Counted from the stretch's first letter, positions 34,843 to 45,387 are shown. The stretch: DNA of 51,973 bases from Caulobacteraceae bacterium (GCA_947441065.1 CANESI010000018.1:1-51973); one strand, 5' to 3'. A program made the numbers and translations. The notes: generated by a model from the sequence alone, not told the origin.

Positions 34843-35298
34843 TTGCGCCACGCCCTGACCAAGATATTGCCCTATAGCGTCGACCAGATGGTCGCGCTGG
34901 TCGGGGACGTGGAGGCCTATCCAGACTTCATTCCGTGGATCACCCAGATGCGCACTTGGAACGCGCTGACCCGCGCGCCGGGTGTGACTCAAGTCGATGC
35001 GGAAGCGGGTGTCGGGTTCAAGTTCCTGAGCGAGCGCTTTGCAACCCGGGTTCTACGGGACGAAAACCAGGGCCGGGTCGAGGTGGCCTTGCTCTATGGC
35101 CCCTTTCGCAAACTGTCCAATATCTGGGCCTTCTATCCTGACCCTGCCGGAACCCGGATTGAGTTCAGCATTGATTTCGAGTTCAAAACCCGTCTGCTCG
35201 ATGCGCTCTTAAAAGCCAATATGAACAGCGCTATAGAGCGGCTTATTCAGTGTTTTGTTGAGCGTGCCGAGCTGCTCTACGCCAGCCCTAAGGCCTAG
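34843..35298 (+). CDS. Coenzyme Q-binding protein COQ10 / RatA-like START-domain protein
   Basis: 151 residues from a TTG at 34843 (AGGA at the lipA stop serves as ribosome-binding site); the frame extends to 34756 inside lipA without support. It has the polyketide-cyclase/START-like fold: LPYSVDQMVALVGDVEAYPDFIPW at the N-terminus and GPFRKLSNIW, DFEFKTRLLDALL later. In mitochondria and alphaproteobacteria this family binds ubiquinone and supports respiration. The RatA ribosome-association toxin of gammaproteobacteria is a homologue, so some automatic annotations will differ. Its stop shares CTAG with the convergent pncC gene. Confidence 0.88.
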   Translation: MRHALTKILPYSVDQMVALVGDVEAYPDFIPWITQMRTWNALTRAPGVTQVDAEAGVGFKFLSERFATRVLRDENQGRVEVALLYGPFRKLSNIWAFYPDPAGTRIEFSIDFEFKTRLLDALLKANMNSAIERLIQCFVERAELLYASPKA

Positions 35299-35786
35299 GT
35301 TAGGCGGTCGCGCAGCATTCCCAGCGCCACCTTGACCGCCTCCATGCGGATCTCATCGCGCCCCAGATCTCCGAACCGCTCGACCCGGTGGATCACCGAA
35401 TGGTTGGTGCGGAAGGTGGCAAAGTGCACCAGTCCGACGGGCTTAAGGGTGGTGCCGCCGGTTGGGCCTGCGACGCCTGTGATCGAGACCGCAATATGGG
35501 CGTTGGAATTGTTGACGGCCCCCTCGGCCATCATCCGCGCGACGGGCTCGGATACGGCGCCATAGTCCGCGATCATGTCGCCCGGGACATCGAGCATTTC
35601 GGACTTGGCGCGGTTGGAATAGGTCACGAAGCTGCGCTCCAGCACGTCTGATGACCCGGAAATGGCGGTAATGGCCGCTGAGACCAGTCCGCCGGTGCAG
35701 CTTTCGGCGGTCGTGACCCGAAGCCGACGCTCCCGCGCCTCATCGACGAGCAGGCGGGCGAGGGTTTCGATTTCCAAGGGAAACAT
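35295..35786 (-). CDS. pncC: CinA-type nicotinamide-nucleotide amidohydrolase
   Basis: 163 residues from the ATG at 35786; a TTG five codons earlier is less likely. It is the stand-alone C-terminal domain of CinA, which converts nicotinamide mononucleotide to nicotinate mononucleotide in the pyridine nucleotide cycle. Motifs are TTAESCTGGLVSAAIT with the catalytic Ser, FVTYSNRAKSEMLDVP, YGAVSEPVARMMAEGA and SITGVAGPTGG. The competence part of full CinA is absent, as expected for this subtype. It is convergent with the COQ10-like gene, with a 4-base shared stop (CTAG). Confidence 0.92.
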   Translation of the reverse strand: MFPLEIETLARLLVDEARERRLRVTTAESCTGGLVSAAITAISGSSDVLERSFVTYSNRAKSEMLDVPGDMIADYGAVSEPVARMMAEGAVNNSNAHIAVSITGVAGPTGGTTLKPVGLVHFATFRTNHSVIHRVERFGDLGRDEIRMEAVKVALGMLRDRLT

Positions 35787-35858
35787 GGCGCTGTCTTTCA
35801 AATAAGCTCTTTGGGGATCATGGCCCGTTCGCGCGCCGGTGACAATGAAAGAGCGAGG

Positions 35859-37013
35859 CTAGAGCGGCATATCAATAGAGGCGACGGCCTGAGCCGCGAG
35901 GCCCTCTTCGCGCCCGGTAAAGCCCATCCTTTCCGTCGTTGTGGCCTTGATACTGACCCGATCAACCGGCAAGTCTAGGATCTCAGCGACCCGTTCTCGC
36001 ATGGCTTGGCGGTGCGGTTTGATTTTGGGGCGCTCGCAGATCAGAGTCAGATCGATATTGATAATCACCCCGCCCTTGGCCTGAACGAGGTTGGCGGCAT
36101 GTCTCAAAAAGACCTCGGACGCCACGCCGCGCCAGTGCGGATCGGTTGGGGGGAAGTGATCGCCGATATCGCCCTCGCCAATGGCGCCTAGAATCGCGTC
36201 TGTCAGGGCGTGAAGCCCTGCATCTGCATCGGAATGGCCGATCAGGCCCATCTCGTGGTCGATCTTGATACCGCAGAGCCAAAGCTCTTCGCCTGCGCCA
36301 AACCGATGGGCGTCTATGCCCTGTCCGATCCGCACCGCGCGGCGACGGGCGGCTAGCGCTTCGGCCATGGCAAAATCCTCAGGATAGGTCAGTTTAAACA
36401 GCATGGGATCGCCGGGAACGGCCAAGACCCGGCCGCCAGCCGCCTCCACCACGCCTGCATCATCCGTCATTTCCGCGTCGAGGGGCAGGGCGTCGTAGGC
36501 TTTGATGAGCGCCTCAAACTGGAAGGCTTGAGGCGTTTGGACTCGATAGAGCCCGTCTCGTGAGGCGGCGGTTAGGAGACCTGCGTCGTCTTGACGTTTG
36601 AGGCTGTCGGCCATGGCCAACGCTGGAACCGCACCCTCGGCCTCTGAGAGTCTGTCCAGCAAAGCCCTGATATGTTTGGCCGCAACAAAAGGTCTGGCCG
36701 CATCATGGATCAGGACGGACGCAATGGGGTGAGGGCTGGCCTTCAAGGCGTCTAGGCCTGCTCGGACGGAGTCGGTGCGCCTCGCGCCGCCGATGACGCT
36801 GTGCCAACCTTGGAGCCCCTCAAGCGCCGATTGGGCCTCTGCCTCGGCGCCTTGCGGAATGACCACGATCAGAGGCTTGGCGCCCGCCTGCAACATTGCC
36901 GCGACGGACCAGCGCAGGACGGGTTGGCCACCGACCTGTCGCCACTGTTTGGCCGGGCCGGAACCTGCCCGTTGACCCGAGCCGCCGGCAACAATGATCG
37001 CTGAAAATTCCAT
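35859..37013 (-). CDS. ispDF: Bifunctional IspD/IspF of the MEP isoprenoid pathway
   Basis: 384 residues, fusing two non-consecutive MEP enzymes. IspD (about 1-222) has the cytidylyltransferase loop IIVAGGSGQRAGSGPAKQW and IHDAARPFV. IspF (about 226-384) has the metal site GIDAHRF and IGHSDADAGLHALTDA, with IGDHFPPTDP. Products are CDP-ME and the cyclic diphosphate MEcPP. The fusion is frequent in alphaproteobacteria and supports the taxonomic placement. It is divergent from dusB across a 90-base gap. Confidence 0.96.
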   Translation of the reverse strand: MEFSAIIVAGGSGQRAGSGPAKQWRQVGGQPVLRWSVAAMLQAGAKPLIVVIPQGAEAEAQSALEGLQGWHSVIGGARRTDSVRAGLDALKASPHPIASVLIHDAARPFVAAKHIRALLDRLSEAEGAVPALAMADSLKRQDDAGLLTAASRDGLYRVQTPQAFQFEALIKAYDALPLDAEMTDDAGVVEAAGGRVLAVPGDPMLFKLTYPEDFAMAEALAARRRAVRIGQGIDAHRFGAGEELWLCGIKIDHEMGLIGHSDADAGLHALTDAILGAIGEGDIGDHFPPTDPHWRGVASEVFLRHAANLVQAKGGVIINIDLTLICERPKIKPHRQAMRERVAEILDLPVDRVSIKATTTERMGFTGREEGLAAQAVASIDMPL

Positions 37014-37103
37014 GTCTCTGTTTTGGCCATCAGACCGCGAAAGTCTAGACTAGACGGCATCGATTTATCTGCCTAAAAAGTGAGCTTAAGGGGTGACTAA
37101 TAA

Positions 37104-38111
37104 ATGGGCGATTGGCTATCCATTGGGTCTGAAACCGTTCAGGGGCGCGTCTTTCTTGCGCCGATGACGGGCGTCAGTGACCTGCCATACCGGATGACGG
37201 CACTCAAGCAGGGGGCTGCCTATGTCGCCACCGAGATGGTTGCGTGCGCCGATCTGGCCAAGGGACGCCCTGACGTTATGCGCCGCGCTGCGATTGGCGA
37301 GGGCTCTCATCTGATGGTCATGCAGCTGGTGGGTCGCGAGGCCCAGTGGATGGCTGAGGGCGCGCGGCTTGCCCAGAGCGCCGGGGCCCAGATCATCGAT
37401 ATCAATATGGGCTGTCCCGCCAAAGAGGTAACCGGTGCCCTGTCGGGGTCCGCCCTCATGCGCGACCTTGATCTCGCCGAAAGCCTGATCCGCGCCGTGG
37501 TCGATGCCGTCGACGTGCCTGTGACCGTCAAGATGCGGCTCGGCTGGGACGAAAATAGTTGCAATGCGCCGGAGTTGGCCCAGCGCGCTGAGGCCGCTGG
37601 GGTCAAGGCGGTCACCATCCATGGGCGCACCCGTTCTCAGTTCTATAAGGGCCAAGCCAACTGGGCCGCGGTTCGGTTGGTCAAGGAGGCTGTTTCCATT
37701 CCTGTGATCGTCAATGGCGACGTGGTCGATCTGGCCAGCGCAAAGGCGGCTCTAGAGATTTCGGGCGCGGATGGCGTGATGATCGGGCGAGGGGCCTATG
37801 GCCGTCCGTGGATTGCCTCGGCCCTATCGGCGGGTCTGCGCGGTGAGGCCTTTGCAGAGCCGGACATCGACGGCCGACTCTCCATTGCGCTCGATCATTT
37901 TGATGCGGCCTTGGCCTTTCATGGTGACCATCATGGGGTTCGTATCTTTCGCAAACATCTGGGCTGGTACATCGAGGCTGCCCCTCGGCCAATCGATCCC
38001 GCCCTTCGCCGCCAAGCCAAGGCGACACTCTGCCGCCTTGAAGATCCCAGAGCGATCATCGAAGGCCTAACCGCCCTTTGGTGTTCTGATAATGAAAGTC
38101 TGGCCGCATGA
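37104..38111 (+). CDS. dusB: tRNA-dihydrouridine synthase (DusB/NifR3)
   Basis: 335 residues. FMN-dependent reduction of uridines in the tRNA D-loop. The flavin barrel opens with [15 protein letters not shown]. The proton-donating Cys104 sits in [10 protein letters not shown], and the FMN/RNA residues are in [10 protein letters not shown] and [27 protein letters not shown] follows. The gene precedes ntrB with a four-base overlap (ATGA), the nifR3-ntrBC arrangement known from Rhodobacter and other alphaproteobacteria; the link to nitrogen control is transcriptional rather than enzymatic. Confidence 0.95.
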   Translation: MGDWLSIGSETVQGRVFLAPMTGVSDLPYRMTALKQGAAYVATEMVACADLAKGRPDVMRRAAIGEGSHLMVMQLVGREAQWMAEGARLAQSAGAQIIDINMGCPAKEVTGALSGSALMRDLDLAESLIRAVVDAVDVPVTVKMRLGWDENSCNAPELAQRAEAAGVKAVTIHGRTRSQFYKGQANWAAVRLVKEAVSIPVIVNGDVVDLASAKAALEISGADGVMIGRGAYGRPWIASALSAGLRGEAFAEPDIDGRLSIALDHFDAALAFHGDHHGVRIFRKHLGWYIEAAPRPIDPALRRQAKATLCRLEDPRAIIEGLTALWCSDNESLAA

Positions 38112-39226
38112 GCCTGAGCAGCAGTGGTAACCGCCTTGGTAAGGCCGGCAAGATGCCGGAGGCGAAGCAGAGCCTGCGCGCCACAGCCTTTGATCTTAGC
38201 CCAGAACCTGCCTTGGTTATTGGCGAGGAGGGCGGGATCATCGCCGTCAATGAGGCTGCAGAAACCCTTTTCGGCCATGGATTGAGCCTACTGGCGCGGG
38301 GACGGTTCCGCGATGCCTTGCCGACGGGATCAACGCTGGTGTCCCTGATCGACCGCGCCATCGACCAAGGCGCGCGGGTTCGAGAGCGCGGGCTGGAGAT
38401 TAGCCTCTTTGGTCAACCCACTTTTGAGGCTGATGGTGCGGCCGTGCCTATGGGCGATGGCACCATTCTGCTGACGCTGCATCCTCGGCTGACACCGCTG
38501 GGGTCTGAGCGGCTCGGGGACTCGGCGGGCCTGCGATCGGTTGTCGGACTTGGACGGATGCTGGCCCATGAGATCAAGAACCCGCTGGCCGGTATTCGCG
38601 GGGCGGCCCAACTGCTGAAATCCAGCGCTCGGGCTGAGGATGCGCCGCTCGCCCAACTCATCGTCGATGAGACCGACCGAATTCGTCGCCTCGTCGATAA
38701 GATGGAGGCCTTTTCGGACAATGCGCCGCCGGTGCGTGAGCCGGTCAATATTCATCTGGTCCTAGACCGGGTGCGGGCACTGGTCGTTAATGGCGTGGCC
38801 GATGGTCTGAACTTGAAAGAGACCTATGATCCGTCCTTGCCTTCGACCTATGGCGACGAGGACCAACTGATCCAGATCTTCCTCAATCTGGTCAAGAACG
38901 CCGCTGAGGCCGCCCATTCGCGTGGTGACGGACGCGGAGAGGTCCTGATTTCGACGGGCTATCGCCACGGCGTTCGGGTTCGCACCACCAGCGGTCAGAC
39001 ACCGCGCGGTGCGCCGCTCGAGATCAAGATTACCGACAATGGCCCGGGGGTTGCGCCCCATCTGCGCGACCATCTGTTCGAGCCCTTTGTGACCAGCAAG
39101 ACCTTTGGTGCCGGTCTGGGTCTAGCCTTGGTGTCCAAGTTGGTTGTGGCCCACGGGGGCATGATCGATTTTGAGTCAGAGCCCGGCCGCACAACCTTCC
39201 GCGTTCTTCTGCCCATCGAACCGTAA
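38108..39226 (+). CDS. ntrB: Nitrogen regulation sensor kinase NtrB
   Basis: 372 residues, soluble. A PAS domain (about 25-130; [20 protein letters not shown]) is followed by the phosphoacceptor His154 in [19 protein letters not shown]. The catalytic ATPase has the N-box [16 protein letters not shown] and GAGLGLALV. It phosphorylates or dephosphorylates NtrC depending on PII state, hence on nitrogen supply. Start overlaps dusB; ntrC begins 51 bases downstream. Confidence 0.95.
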   Translation: MSLSSSGNRLGKAGKMPEAKQSLRATAFDLSPEPALVIGEEGGIIAVNEAAETLFGHGLSLLARGRFRDALPTGSTLVSLIDRAIDQGARVRERGLEISLFGQPTFEADGAAVPMGDGTILLTLHPRLTPLGSERLGDSAGLRSVVGLGRMLAHEIKNPLAGIRGAAQLLKSSARAEDAPLAQLIVDETDRIRRLVDKMEAFSDNAPPVREPVNIHLVLDRVRALVVNGVADGLNLKETYDPSLPSTYGDEDQLIQIFLNLVKNAAEAAHSRGDGRGEVLISTGYRHGVRVRTTSGQTPRGAPLEIKITDNGPGVAPHLRDHLFEPFVTSKTFGAGLGLALVSKLVVAHGGMIDFESEPGRTTFRVLLPIEP

Positions 39227-39277
39227 GTGCACGTCCTCTCCCCCGTGCTGTCCAATTGCTGTGAATAGGTTTGCCCC

Positions 39278-40696
39278 ATGTCTGCTCACCACAAGATCTT
39301 GATCGCCGATGATGATGCCTCCATCCGGCTGGTGCTGAGCCAAGCCTTTACGCGGCTCGGCTATCAGGTGCGCGCAACGGGAAATGCGACGACCCTGTTA
39401 AAATGGGTGTCGGACGGGGAGGGTGATCTGGTCATAACCGATGTGGTCATGCCTGATGAGAATGTCTTCGATGTCCTGCCCCGCATCCGCAAGGATCGGC
39501 CCAAGCTGCCGATCATCGTGATGAGCGCTCAAAATACGCTCGTCACAGCGGTCAATGCTGCCGAGGTCGGGGCCTTTGAATATATCCCAAAGCCCTTTGA
39601 TCTGGATGACATGACCGCTGCTGCCAAGCGCGCCCTGTCGCGGCCTGCCGATGGCGAGGCGGCTAAGGCTCAGGCCCGCGCGGTTCGTGACGAGCGTTTG
39701 CCGCTGATCGGCCGTTCTGCCCCGATGCAGGAGGTTTACCGCACCATCGCGCGTCTGGTCGGCGCAGACCTGACAACCCTGATCCTTGGCGAATCTGGCA
39801 CTGGCAAGGAGCTGGTCGCCCGCGCTCTGCATGATCTGGGCCGTCGCCGCGATGGCAAGTTTGTGGTCATCAATCTGGCCGCAACGCCGCGCGAGCGGGT
39901 TGAGACCGAACTGTTCGGACGCGATGAGGGCGAGAGCGGCAAGCTCGTCGAAGCCGACGGCGGAACCCTTTTCCTCGACGAGATTGGCGATATGCCGCTC
40001 GATGCCCAGACAAGGTTGCTGCGGGTCATTGATGGGTCGGAATCGGCGCTGAACCCAAAGACCAACCGCCGCCCCAATGTCCGGATCATTGCCGCCACCA
40101 ATCGCGATCTGCGCAGTTTGATCCAGCAGGGTCTGTTCAGAGAGGACCTGTTCTTCCGGCTCAATGTTGCGCCGGTTCGGTTGCCGCCGCTTCGAGATCG
40201 CACGGAGGATATTCCCGATCTAGCCCGCTCGTTCCTGCTGCGCGCCAATCGGGAAGGCTTGCCGTCCAAGACCATCGATCAGAATGCGCTTGAGCGTCTA
40301 AAGGTCCATAATTGGCCCGGCAATGTCCGTGAGCTCGAAAACCTCATCCGCCGCATCTGCGCCCTCTATGGCGAGGACCTGATTACGGCCCGGATCATCG
40401 AGCGCGAACTTCAGGACCATAGTCCAGCTCAGCTCAGTGAAGAGGGGCCGATCACCCTGTCGGGCCTGATTGAGCGCTATCTCAGCCGTCACTTTGCCGA
40501 TCAACCTGACGGCATCCCCGCTGTTGGGCTCTATGACCGTATCCTCATGGAGATGGAGGCCCCTTTAATCAAGCTGACCTTGAACGCCACACGCGGCAAT
40601 CAGGTTCGGGCGGCAGAGATTCTCGGTCTCAACCGCAATACCTTACGCAAAAAGATCCAAGATCTCGGGGTCAATATGGCCAAGCCTAAGCGCTAA
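39278..40696 (+). CDS. ntrC: Nitrogen response regulator NtrC lacking the GAFTGA loop
   Basis: 472 residues. The receiver domain has phospho-acceptor Asp55 ([11 protein letters not shown]) and Lys105 (PKPFD). The AAA+ domain has Walker A GESGTGKE (171-178) and Walker [15 protein letters not shown] Fis-type helix-turn-helix closes the protein ([17 protein letters not shown]). The sigma-54 contact loop is missing: where GHEKGAFTGA is expected after ELFG there is only [15 protein letters not shown] (about 215-229). Such NtrC proteins, as in Rhodobacter capsulatus, act without sigma-54. It should control nitrogen assimilation genes. Confidence 0.94.
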   Translation: MSAHHKILIADDDASIRLVLSQAFTRLGYQVRATGNATTLLKWVSDGEGDLVITDVVMPDENVFDVLPRIRKDRPKLPIIVMSAQNTLVTAVNAAEVGAFEYIPKPFDLDDMTAAAKRALSRPADGEAAKAQARAVRDERLPLIGRSAPMQEVYRTIARLVGADLTTLILGESGTGKELVARALHDLGRRRDGKFVVINLAATPRERVETELFGRDEGESGKLVEADGGTLFLDEIGDMPLDAQTRLLRVIDGSESALNPKTNRRPNVRIIAATNRDLRSLIQQGLFREDLFFRLNVAPVRLPPLRDRTEDIPDLARSFLLRANREGLPSKTIDQNALERLKVHNWPGNVRELENLIRRICALYGEDLITARIIERELQDHSPAQLSEEGPITLSGLIERYLSRHFADQPDGIPAVGLYDRILMEMEAPLIKLTLNATRGNQVRAAEILGLNRNTLRKKIQDLGVNMAKPKR

Positions 40697-40817
40697 ACCA
40701 GATTGTCACAGTCGGTCGACGCTCAAGCCCCATAAATCTGAGGCCGATGGTCACTATTGACGCCCATTGGCAACATGGGTGTTGAAAATAGGGCACAGTT
40801 GATCCTACTCTCACCCC

Positions 40818-43079
40818 ATGAGTGATGACGCCCTTCGTCAAAGGCTGTTTGATCCCGCCGCGCTGATGAGCCGGTTGAGGGTACGCGTCGGCGAGATCGC
40901 GCGCATTCGATATGGTCTGGGTCTTGGGTACGCGCTCGCCTGCATCTTGACGGTTGTGGCGGTGTCCTTGGCATCATCCGCTCCCGGTGAAGGGCCGATT
41001 GGTCCCGCCAGCCGCGCGGTTCTGGCCCTCCTGATCTTCAATCTGCTTTTGATCCTTGCCCTCGTCGGCGCGATGGGTTGGCGGGTGGCGCGCTTGGCGA
41101 CCCAGTCCAAGGATGCGGGCTCTCGGCTACATTTGCGCTTCGTGACCCTGTTCGCCGCTGCCGCTGTGGCACCCGCTGTCGTGGTCGCGATCTTCTTTGG
41201 CCTTCTGGTCAATCAGGGCGTCGATAACTGGTTTAACCTGCGGGTTAAGACGGCGGTCGAAAATGGTGCCGTCTTTGCCAATGCCTATCTGGAAGAGCAG
41301 AAGGGCTATATCCAGCGCGAGATGGGCGATCTGGCCAGTGACCTCAATCAGGTGCCGACCAAGCTGACTGAAAGTCCGGTGACCTATTCCAGTTACCTGC
41401 GTGATCAGGCGGCCTATCGCGCCTTCCCAGCGGTCTATGTCATCGATCACGAGGGCAGAATTTTGGCCCGAGCCGAATCCCCCAGTGCGCCGCCCTATCT
41501 GGCGCCGCCGCCCAGCACCTTGGTTGCGGCCGATACGGGCGAGATCGTCATGCGGCCCTTTGCAGCCGAGAATCTGTTTCGCGCGGTCTATCGGCTCAAG
41601 GCCTATGATGACGCCTATCTCTATACGGCTCGCTATGTCGAAAAGGGGCTGATGCAGCGGCTGTTCCAGTCGGAAAAGTCCGTGCTCGACTATCGCGATG
41701 CTGAGACCAATCGCGCCCGTATCCAGACCGTCTTTGCCATGAGCTATGTCGAAACCGTGCTCTTGGTGCTGGTCGGTGCGGTGTGGCTGGGCATGGCGGC
41801 GGCCTCGGCCATTGCAACACCCATTGCCAAGCTGGTGCAGGCGGCAGACCGGGTGGCAGGCGGCGATCTGACGGCGCGCGTCGAGACCGTGCGCTCACCT
41901 GAAGAGATTGCCGTCCTGTCAGACGCCTTCAATCGCATGACTAAGGACCTTGGCGATCAGCAACAGGCGCTCATTGCCGCGAGCATCGATGCGGAATCGC
42001 GGCGGCAGTTTATTGAAACGGTGCTCTCGGGCGTCAGCGCGGGCGTGCTTGGCCTTGATCCTCAAGGGCGGATTTCAGCGACCAACCATCAGGCCATGGC
42101 CTTGCTGGATATGGAAGATACGCTGCTCTACGGCCTGCCATTGAGCGAGGTCGCGCCGGAATTTATACCCCTGGTCGCCATGGCCCAGTCCGCGCGCGGC
42201 GAGGCGGAAGAAGAGGTCGATATTGTTCGCGGAGCCCAGACCCGCAGGCTAAGGGTGCGCGCCTCTACGACGGCGGAAGCGGAGGTCGTTTTGACCTTTG
42301 ACGACATTACCCGCCTGGTCACGGCCCAGCGCAATGCAGCTTGGCGCGATGTGGCACGCCGGATCGCCCACGAGATCAAGAACCCGCTGACCCCAATCCA
42401 ACTGTCCGCCGAGCGTTTGCGCCGCAAATATCGCAGTGAAATTCAGAGCGATCTGGAGACCTTTGATCGCTGCACCGACACGATCATCCGTCAGGTCGGC
42501 GATATTGGCCGAATGGTCGACGAGTTCTCATCCTTTGCCCGTATGCCCGCGCCACAGTTTTCGACCTGTGACGCCAATGAGATGCTGCGCCAAGCCGTCT
42601 TTGCCCAGCGCGTTGCCGATCCTGAAACCGTCATCGTCTTGGAAGAGCCGGATGAGACTATCGGCCTGACCTGCGACGCGCGAATGGTGGGGCAGGGGCT
42701 GACCAACCTTTTAAAAAATGCCGGTGAAGCCATATCGGCTCGGCGCCTCAAGGAGCCCGATCTGCAGGGCCGGATCATGGCGCGGCTCGTCCTCGTCGAT
42801 GGCGCGCCAGCCTTTGAGGTTGAGGATAATGGCATTGGCCTGCCGTCCCGCGATCGGGACCGTTTGACCGAGCCCTATGTGACGACGCGGGAAAAGGGAA
42901 CAGGCCTTGGCCTCGCGATCGTAAAACGGATCATGGAAGACCATGGCGGTGATTTGGCCTTGTCAGATGCTGCTGTAACGCCCGGAGCGCGAACAAGCCT
43001 TCGTTTCGCCCGGTCGAGCAGAGTTCAAATGTCTCTGGCAAAGGCGCCAGCGACGGAGAGAGGAAGTCATGGCGGCTGA
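40818..43079 (+). CDS. ntrY: Membrane sensor kinase NtrY
   Basis: 753 residues. Three N-terminal helices, including YALACILTVVAVSLAS and AVVVAIFFGLLVNQG, are followed by a periplasmic sensor region (about 135-300). A fourth helix (VETVLLVLVGAVWLGMAA) comes next, then a HAMP domain (ADRVAGGDLTARVETV), a PAS domain (about 395-470), and the kinase core with His518 in [30 protein letters not shown] marks the ATP lid. NtrY pairs with NtrX in envelope, redox or nitrogen responses in alphaproteobacteria. It overlaps ntrX by 11 bases. The 121-base gap after ntrC holds a small CCCAT/ATGGG hairpin (40763-40779). Confidence 0.95.
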   Translation: MSDDALRQRLFDPAALMSRLRVRVGEIARIRYGLGLGYALACILTVVAVSLASSAPGEGPIGPASRAVLALLIFNLLLILALVGAMGWRVARLATQSKDAGSRLHLRFVTLFAAAAVAPAVVVAIFFGLLVNQGVDNWFNLRVKTAVENGAVFANAYLEEQKGYIQREMGDLASDLNQVPTKLTESPVTYSSYLRDQAAYRAFPAVYVIDHEGRILARAESPSAPPYLAPPPSTLVAADTGEIVMRPFAAENLFRAVYRLKAYDDAYLYTARYVEKGLMQRLFQSEKSVLDYRDAETNRARIQTVFAMSYVETVLLVLVGAVWLGMAAASAIATPIAKLVQAADRVAGGDLTARVETVRSPEEIAVLSDAFNRMTKDLGDQQQALIAASIDAESRRQFIETVLSGVSAGVLGLDPQGRISATNHQAMALLDMEDTLLYGLPLSEVAPEFIPLVAMAQSARGEAEEEVDIVRGAQTRRLRVRASTTAEAEVVLTFDDITRLVTAQRNAAWRDVARRIAHEIKNPLTPIQLSAERLRRKYRSEIQSDLETFDRCTDTIIRQVGDIGRMVDEFSSFARMPAPQFSTCDANEMLRQAVFAQRVADPETVIVLEEPDETIGLTCDARMVGQGLTNLLKNAGEAISARRLKEPDLQGRIMARLVLVDGAPAFEVEDNGIGLPSRDRDRLTEPYVTTREKGTGLGLAIVKRIMEDHGGDLALSDAAVTPGARTSLRFARSSRVQMSLAKAPATERGSHGG

Positions 43080-44460
43080 TATTCTTGTAGTCGATGATGA
43101 GGCCGATATCCGCGAATTGGTGGCGGGCATCTTGGCCGATGAGGGCTATGCCGTACGCACGGCCCCGGATGCGAACGCGGCGCTGGTCGCGATCAATGCG
43201 CGAAAGCCCTCCCTGCTCATCCTAGATATCTGGATGCAGGGCGGCGGCATGGACGGGCTCGAACTGCTCGACATGATCAAGACCTTGGACGCTGATCTGC
43301 CCGTCGTGATGATCTCTGGCCACGGCAATATTGAAACAGCCGTCAGTGCCATTCGGCGCGGCGCCTATGATTTCCTCGAAAAGCCCTTCAAGTCTGACCG
43401 CCTTCTATTGGTGGTCCAGCGGGCTTTGGAGTCAGCCAATCTGAAGCGTGAGAACCGCCGCCTTCGCCAGCAGACCTTGGCACCGGACGGTTTCATTGGC
43501 CATTCGGCACCGGCCCAGCAATTGCGTCAGCTGATCGGAAAGATCGCCCAAGCCAATAGCCGCATCTTGATCTCTGGCCCTCCTGGATCGGGTAAGGAAC
43601 TGGTCGCGCGCCTGATCCATGATGCCAGCGCCCGGTCGGGCAATGAGTTTGTGGCCATTGCAGCAGCGGGTATGACCACGGACCGCATCGATCTGGAACT
43701 GTTCGGGGAAGAGGGCGCTGACGGCCATCCCAGCAAGATCGGGGTCTTTGAACGGGCCCACGGCGGCTCGCTTTATCTTGATGAGATCGCCGACATGCCA
43801 AGAGAGACGCAGGGGCGCATCTTGCGCGTGCTCGTCGATCAACGGTTCCGGCGCGTTGGCGGCACGACCGATGTTCAGGTCGATGTGCGGGTGATCTCCT
43901 CGACCGCGAGAGACCTGCGGGAAGAGATCGCGGCCGGTCGGTTCCGTGAAGACCTGTTCCATCGCTTGAATGTGGTGCCCGTGCGCGTGCCCGGCCTGTC
44001 AGAGCGGCGGGACGATATTTCCGAACTGGTCGACTATTTTATCTCCGCGATCAGCGAGGCCACGGGCCTTCCGCGCCGGATCTTGGGCGACGACGCCATC
44101 GCAACCCTTCAGGTCCATGCTTGGCCCGGAAATGTTCGCCAGTTGCGCAACAATGTTGAGCGGCTCTTGATCCTCGCCAGCGGCGATCCTACCCAGCCGA
44201 TCACAGCCGAGATGCTGCCTTCGGAGGTCGCGACGGCGGGAACGGCGGGCTCGATGGGGGCTGAGCGGATTATTGCCCTGCCGCTGCGCGATGCCCGCGA
44301 GGTGTTTGAGCGCGAATATCTCAACGCCCAGATCATGCGCTTTGGCGGCAATATTTCGCGCACGGCAGCCTTCATCGGTATGGAGCGCTCGGCTCTGCAT
44401 CGCAAACTCAAGTCGCTCGGGGTCGCCCCCCTGCGATCCGGCGAAGACGAGGAAGACTGA
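43069..44460 (+). CDS. ntrX: Response regulator NtrX
   Basis: 463 residues. The receiver has Asp53 (LLILDIWMQGGG, the characteristic NtrX spacing before MDGLEL) and Lys104. The AAA+ domain has Walker A GPPGSGKE (169-176). The GAFTGA motif is absent (FGEEGADGHPSKIGVFERAH at 211-230), which is usual for NtrX and implies sigma-54-independent action. The C-terminal HTH is SRTAAFIGMERSALHRKLKS. The start lies inside ntrY (11 bases), the stop overlaps the aminotransferase ATG by one base (TGATG). Confidence 0.95.
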   Translation: MAADILVVDDEADIRELVAGILADEGYAVRTAPDANAALVAINARKPSLLILDIWMQGGGMDGLELLDMIKTLDADLPVVMISGHGNIETAVSAIRRGAYDFLEKPFKSDRLLLVVQRALESANLKRENRRLRQQTLAPDGFIGHSAPAQQLRQLIGKIAQANSRILISGPPGSGKELVARLIHDASARSGNEFVAIAAAGMTTDRIDLELFGEEGADGHPSKIGVFERAHGGSLYLDEIADMPRETQGRILRVLVDQRFRRVGGTTDVQVDVRVISSTARDLREEIAAGRFREDLFHRLNVVPVRVPGLSERRDDISELVDYFISAISEATGLPRRILGDDAIATLQVHAWPGNVRQLRNNVERLLILASGDPTQPITAEMLPSEVATAGTAGSMGAERIIALPLRDAREVFEREYLNAQIMRFGGNISRTAAFIGMERSALHRKLKSLGVAPLRSGEDEED

Positions 44461-45323
44461 TGGGACGGGTTGCCTATGTGAACGGCCGGTATCTGGAGCA
44501 CAGTCAGGCTGTGGTCCATGTCGAGGACCGTGGCTTTCAGTTTGCTGATGCGGTCTATGAGGTCTGGGCGGTGTTTGATGGCAAGCTGGCCGATTGCGAG
44601 GGCCATTTTAACCGGCTCGACCGCAGCCTTTCGGAACTGTCCATTGATCAGCCCATGAGCCGGGCGGCCTTGCGCATGGTCATTGGCGAGACCTTGCGGC
44701 GTAATCGCATCAAGGACGGCATGGTCTATCTGCAGATCAGCCGGGGCGTTGCTAAGCGCGACCATGCCTTCCCCGATCCCGCACCCCTGCCGACCGTGGT
44801 CTTGACCGCAAAGTCGATCAATTATGACGCCCTAAATGCCAAGGCTGCCAAGGGCGTCAGCGTCATCACCCAGCCCGACATTCGTTGGGGCCGCTGTGAC
44901 ATCAAGACCGTGGGTCTTCTTCCCAATGCGATGGCCAAGACCTTGGCCCATGATGCCGGGGCCGAAGAGGCTTGGCTTGTCGATGAGATGGGGCTGGTCA
45001 CTGAGGGCGCTTCAACCAATGCCTGGATCGTCGATGCCTCCGGAACGCTCCGTACACGCGACACCCAAGCCAATATCTTGCGCGGCATTACTCGTGCGGC
45101 CCTGATAGAGCGATTGAAGGAGGAGGGGATAGGCTTTTCAGAAGTCCCATTCTCGGTTGAGGAGGCCAAGGGCGCAAAGGAGGCATTTTTGACAGCAGCG
45201 TCAGCTTTTGTGCTTCCGATCGTGCAGATCGACAACATTACCATTGGTAATGGACGGCCGGGACCTTTGAGCTTGAAGCTAAGGGGCCTATATATGGAGA
45301 CGGCCAGACGCACAGCGAGCTGA
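44460..45323 (+). CDS. Class IV aminotransferase, D-amino-acid transaminase type
   Basis: 287 residues. Fold-type IV PLP enzyme with cofactor Lys149 in [12 protein letters not shown], the N-terminal VYVNGR-like start ([11 protein letters not shown]), [14 protein letters not shown] and the phosphate-binding [13 protein letters not shown]. The RCDIKT context and length fit D-alanine/D-amino-acid transaminase better than branched-chain aminotransferase, but specificity is not certain. D-amino acids would feed peptidoglycan. It is translationally coupled to ntrX and precedes hfq, an arrangement recurring in alphaproteobacteria. Confidence 0.85.
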   Translation: MGRVAYVNGRYLEHSQAVVHVEDRGFQFADAVYEVWAVFDGKLADCEGHFNRLDRSLSELSIDQPMSRAALRMVIGETLRRNRIKDGMVYLQISRGVAKRDHAFPDPAPLPTVVLTAKSINYDALNAKAAKGVSVITQPDIRWGRCDIKTVGLLPNAMAKTLAHDAGAEEAWLVDEMGLVTEGASTNAWIVDASGTLRTRDTQANILRGITRAALIERLKEEGIGFSEVPFSVEEAKGAKEAFLTAASAFVLPIVQIDNITIGNGRPGPLSLKLRGLYMETARRTAS

Positions 45324-45387
45324 CCGCGAAACACTCATGTGTGGGGGCATTTTGCCTCCGATTAAGAAAAAGAGGGTCGAAAAGGCC

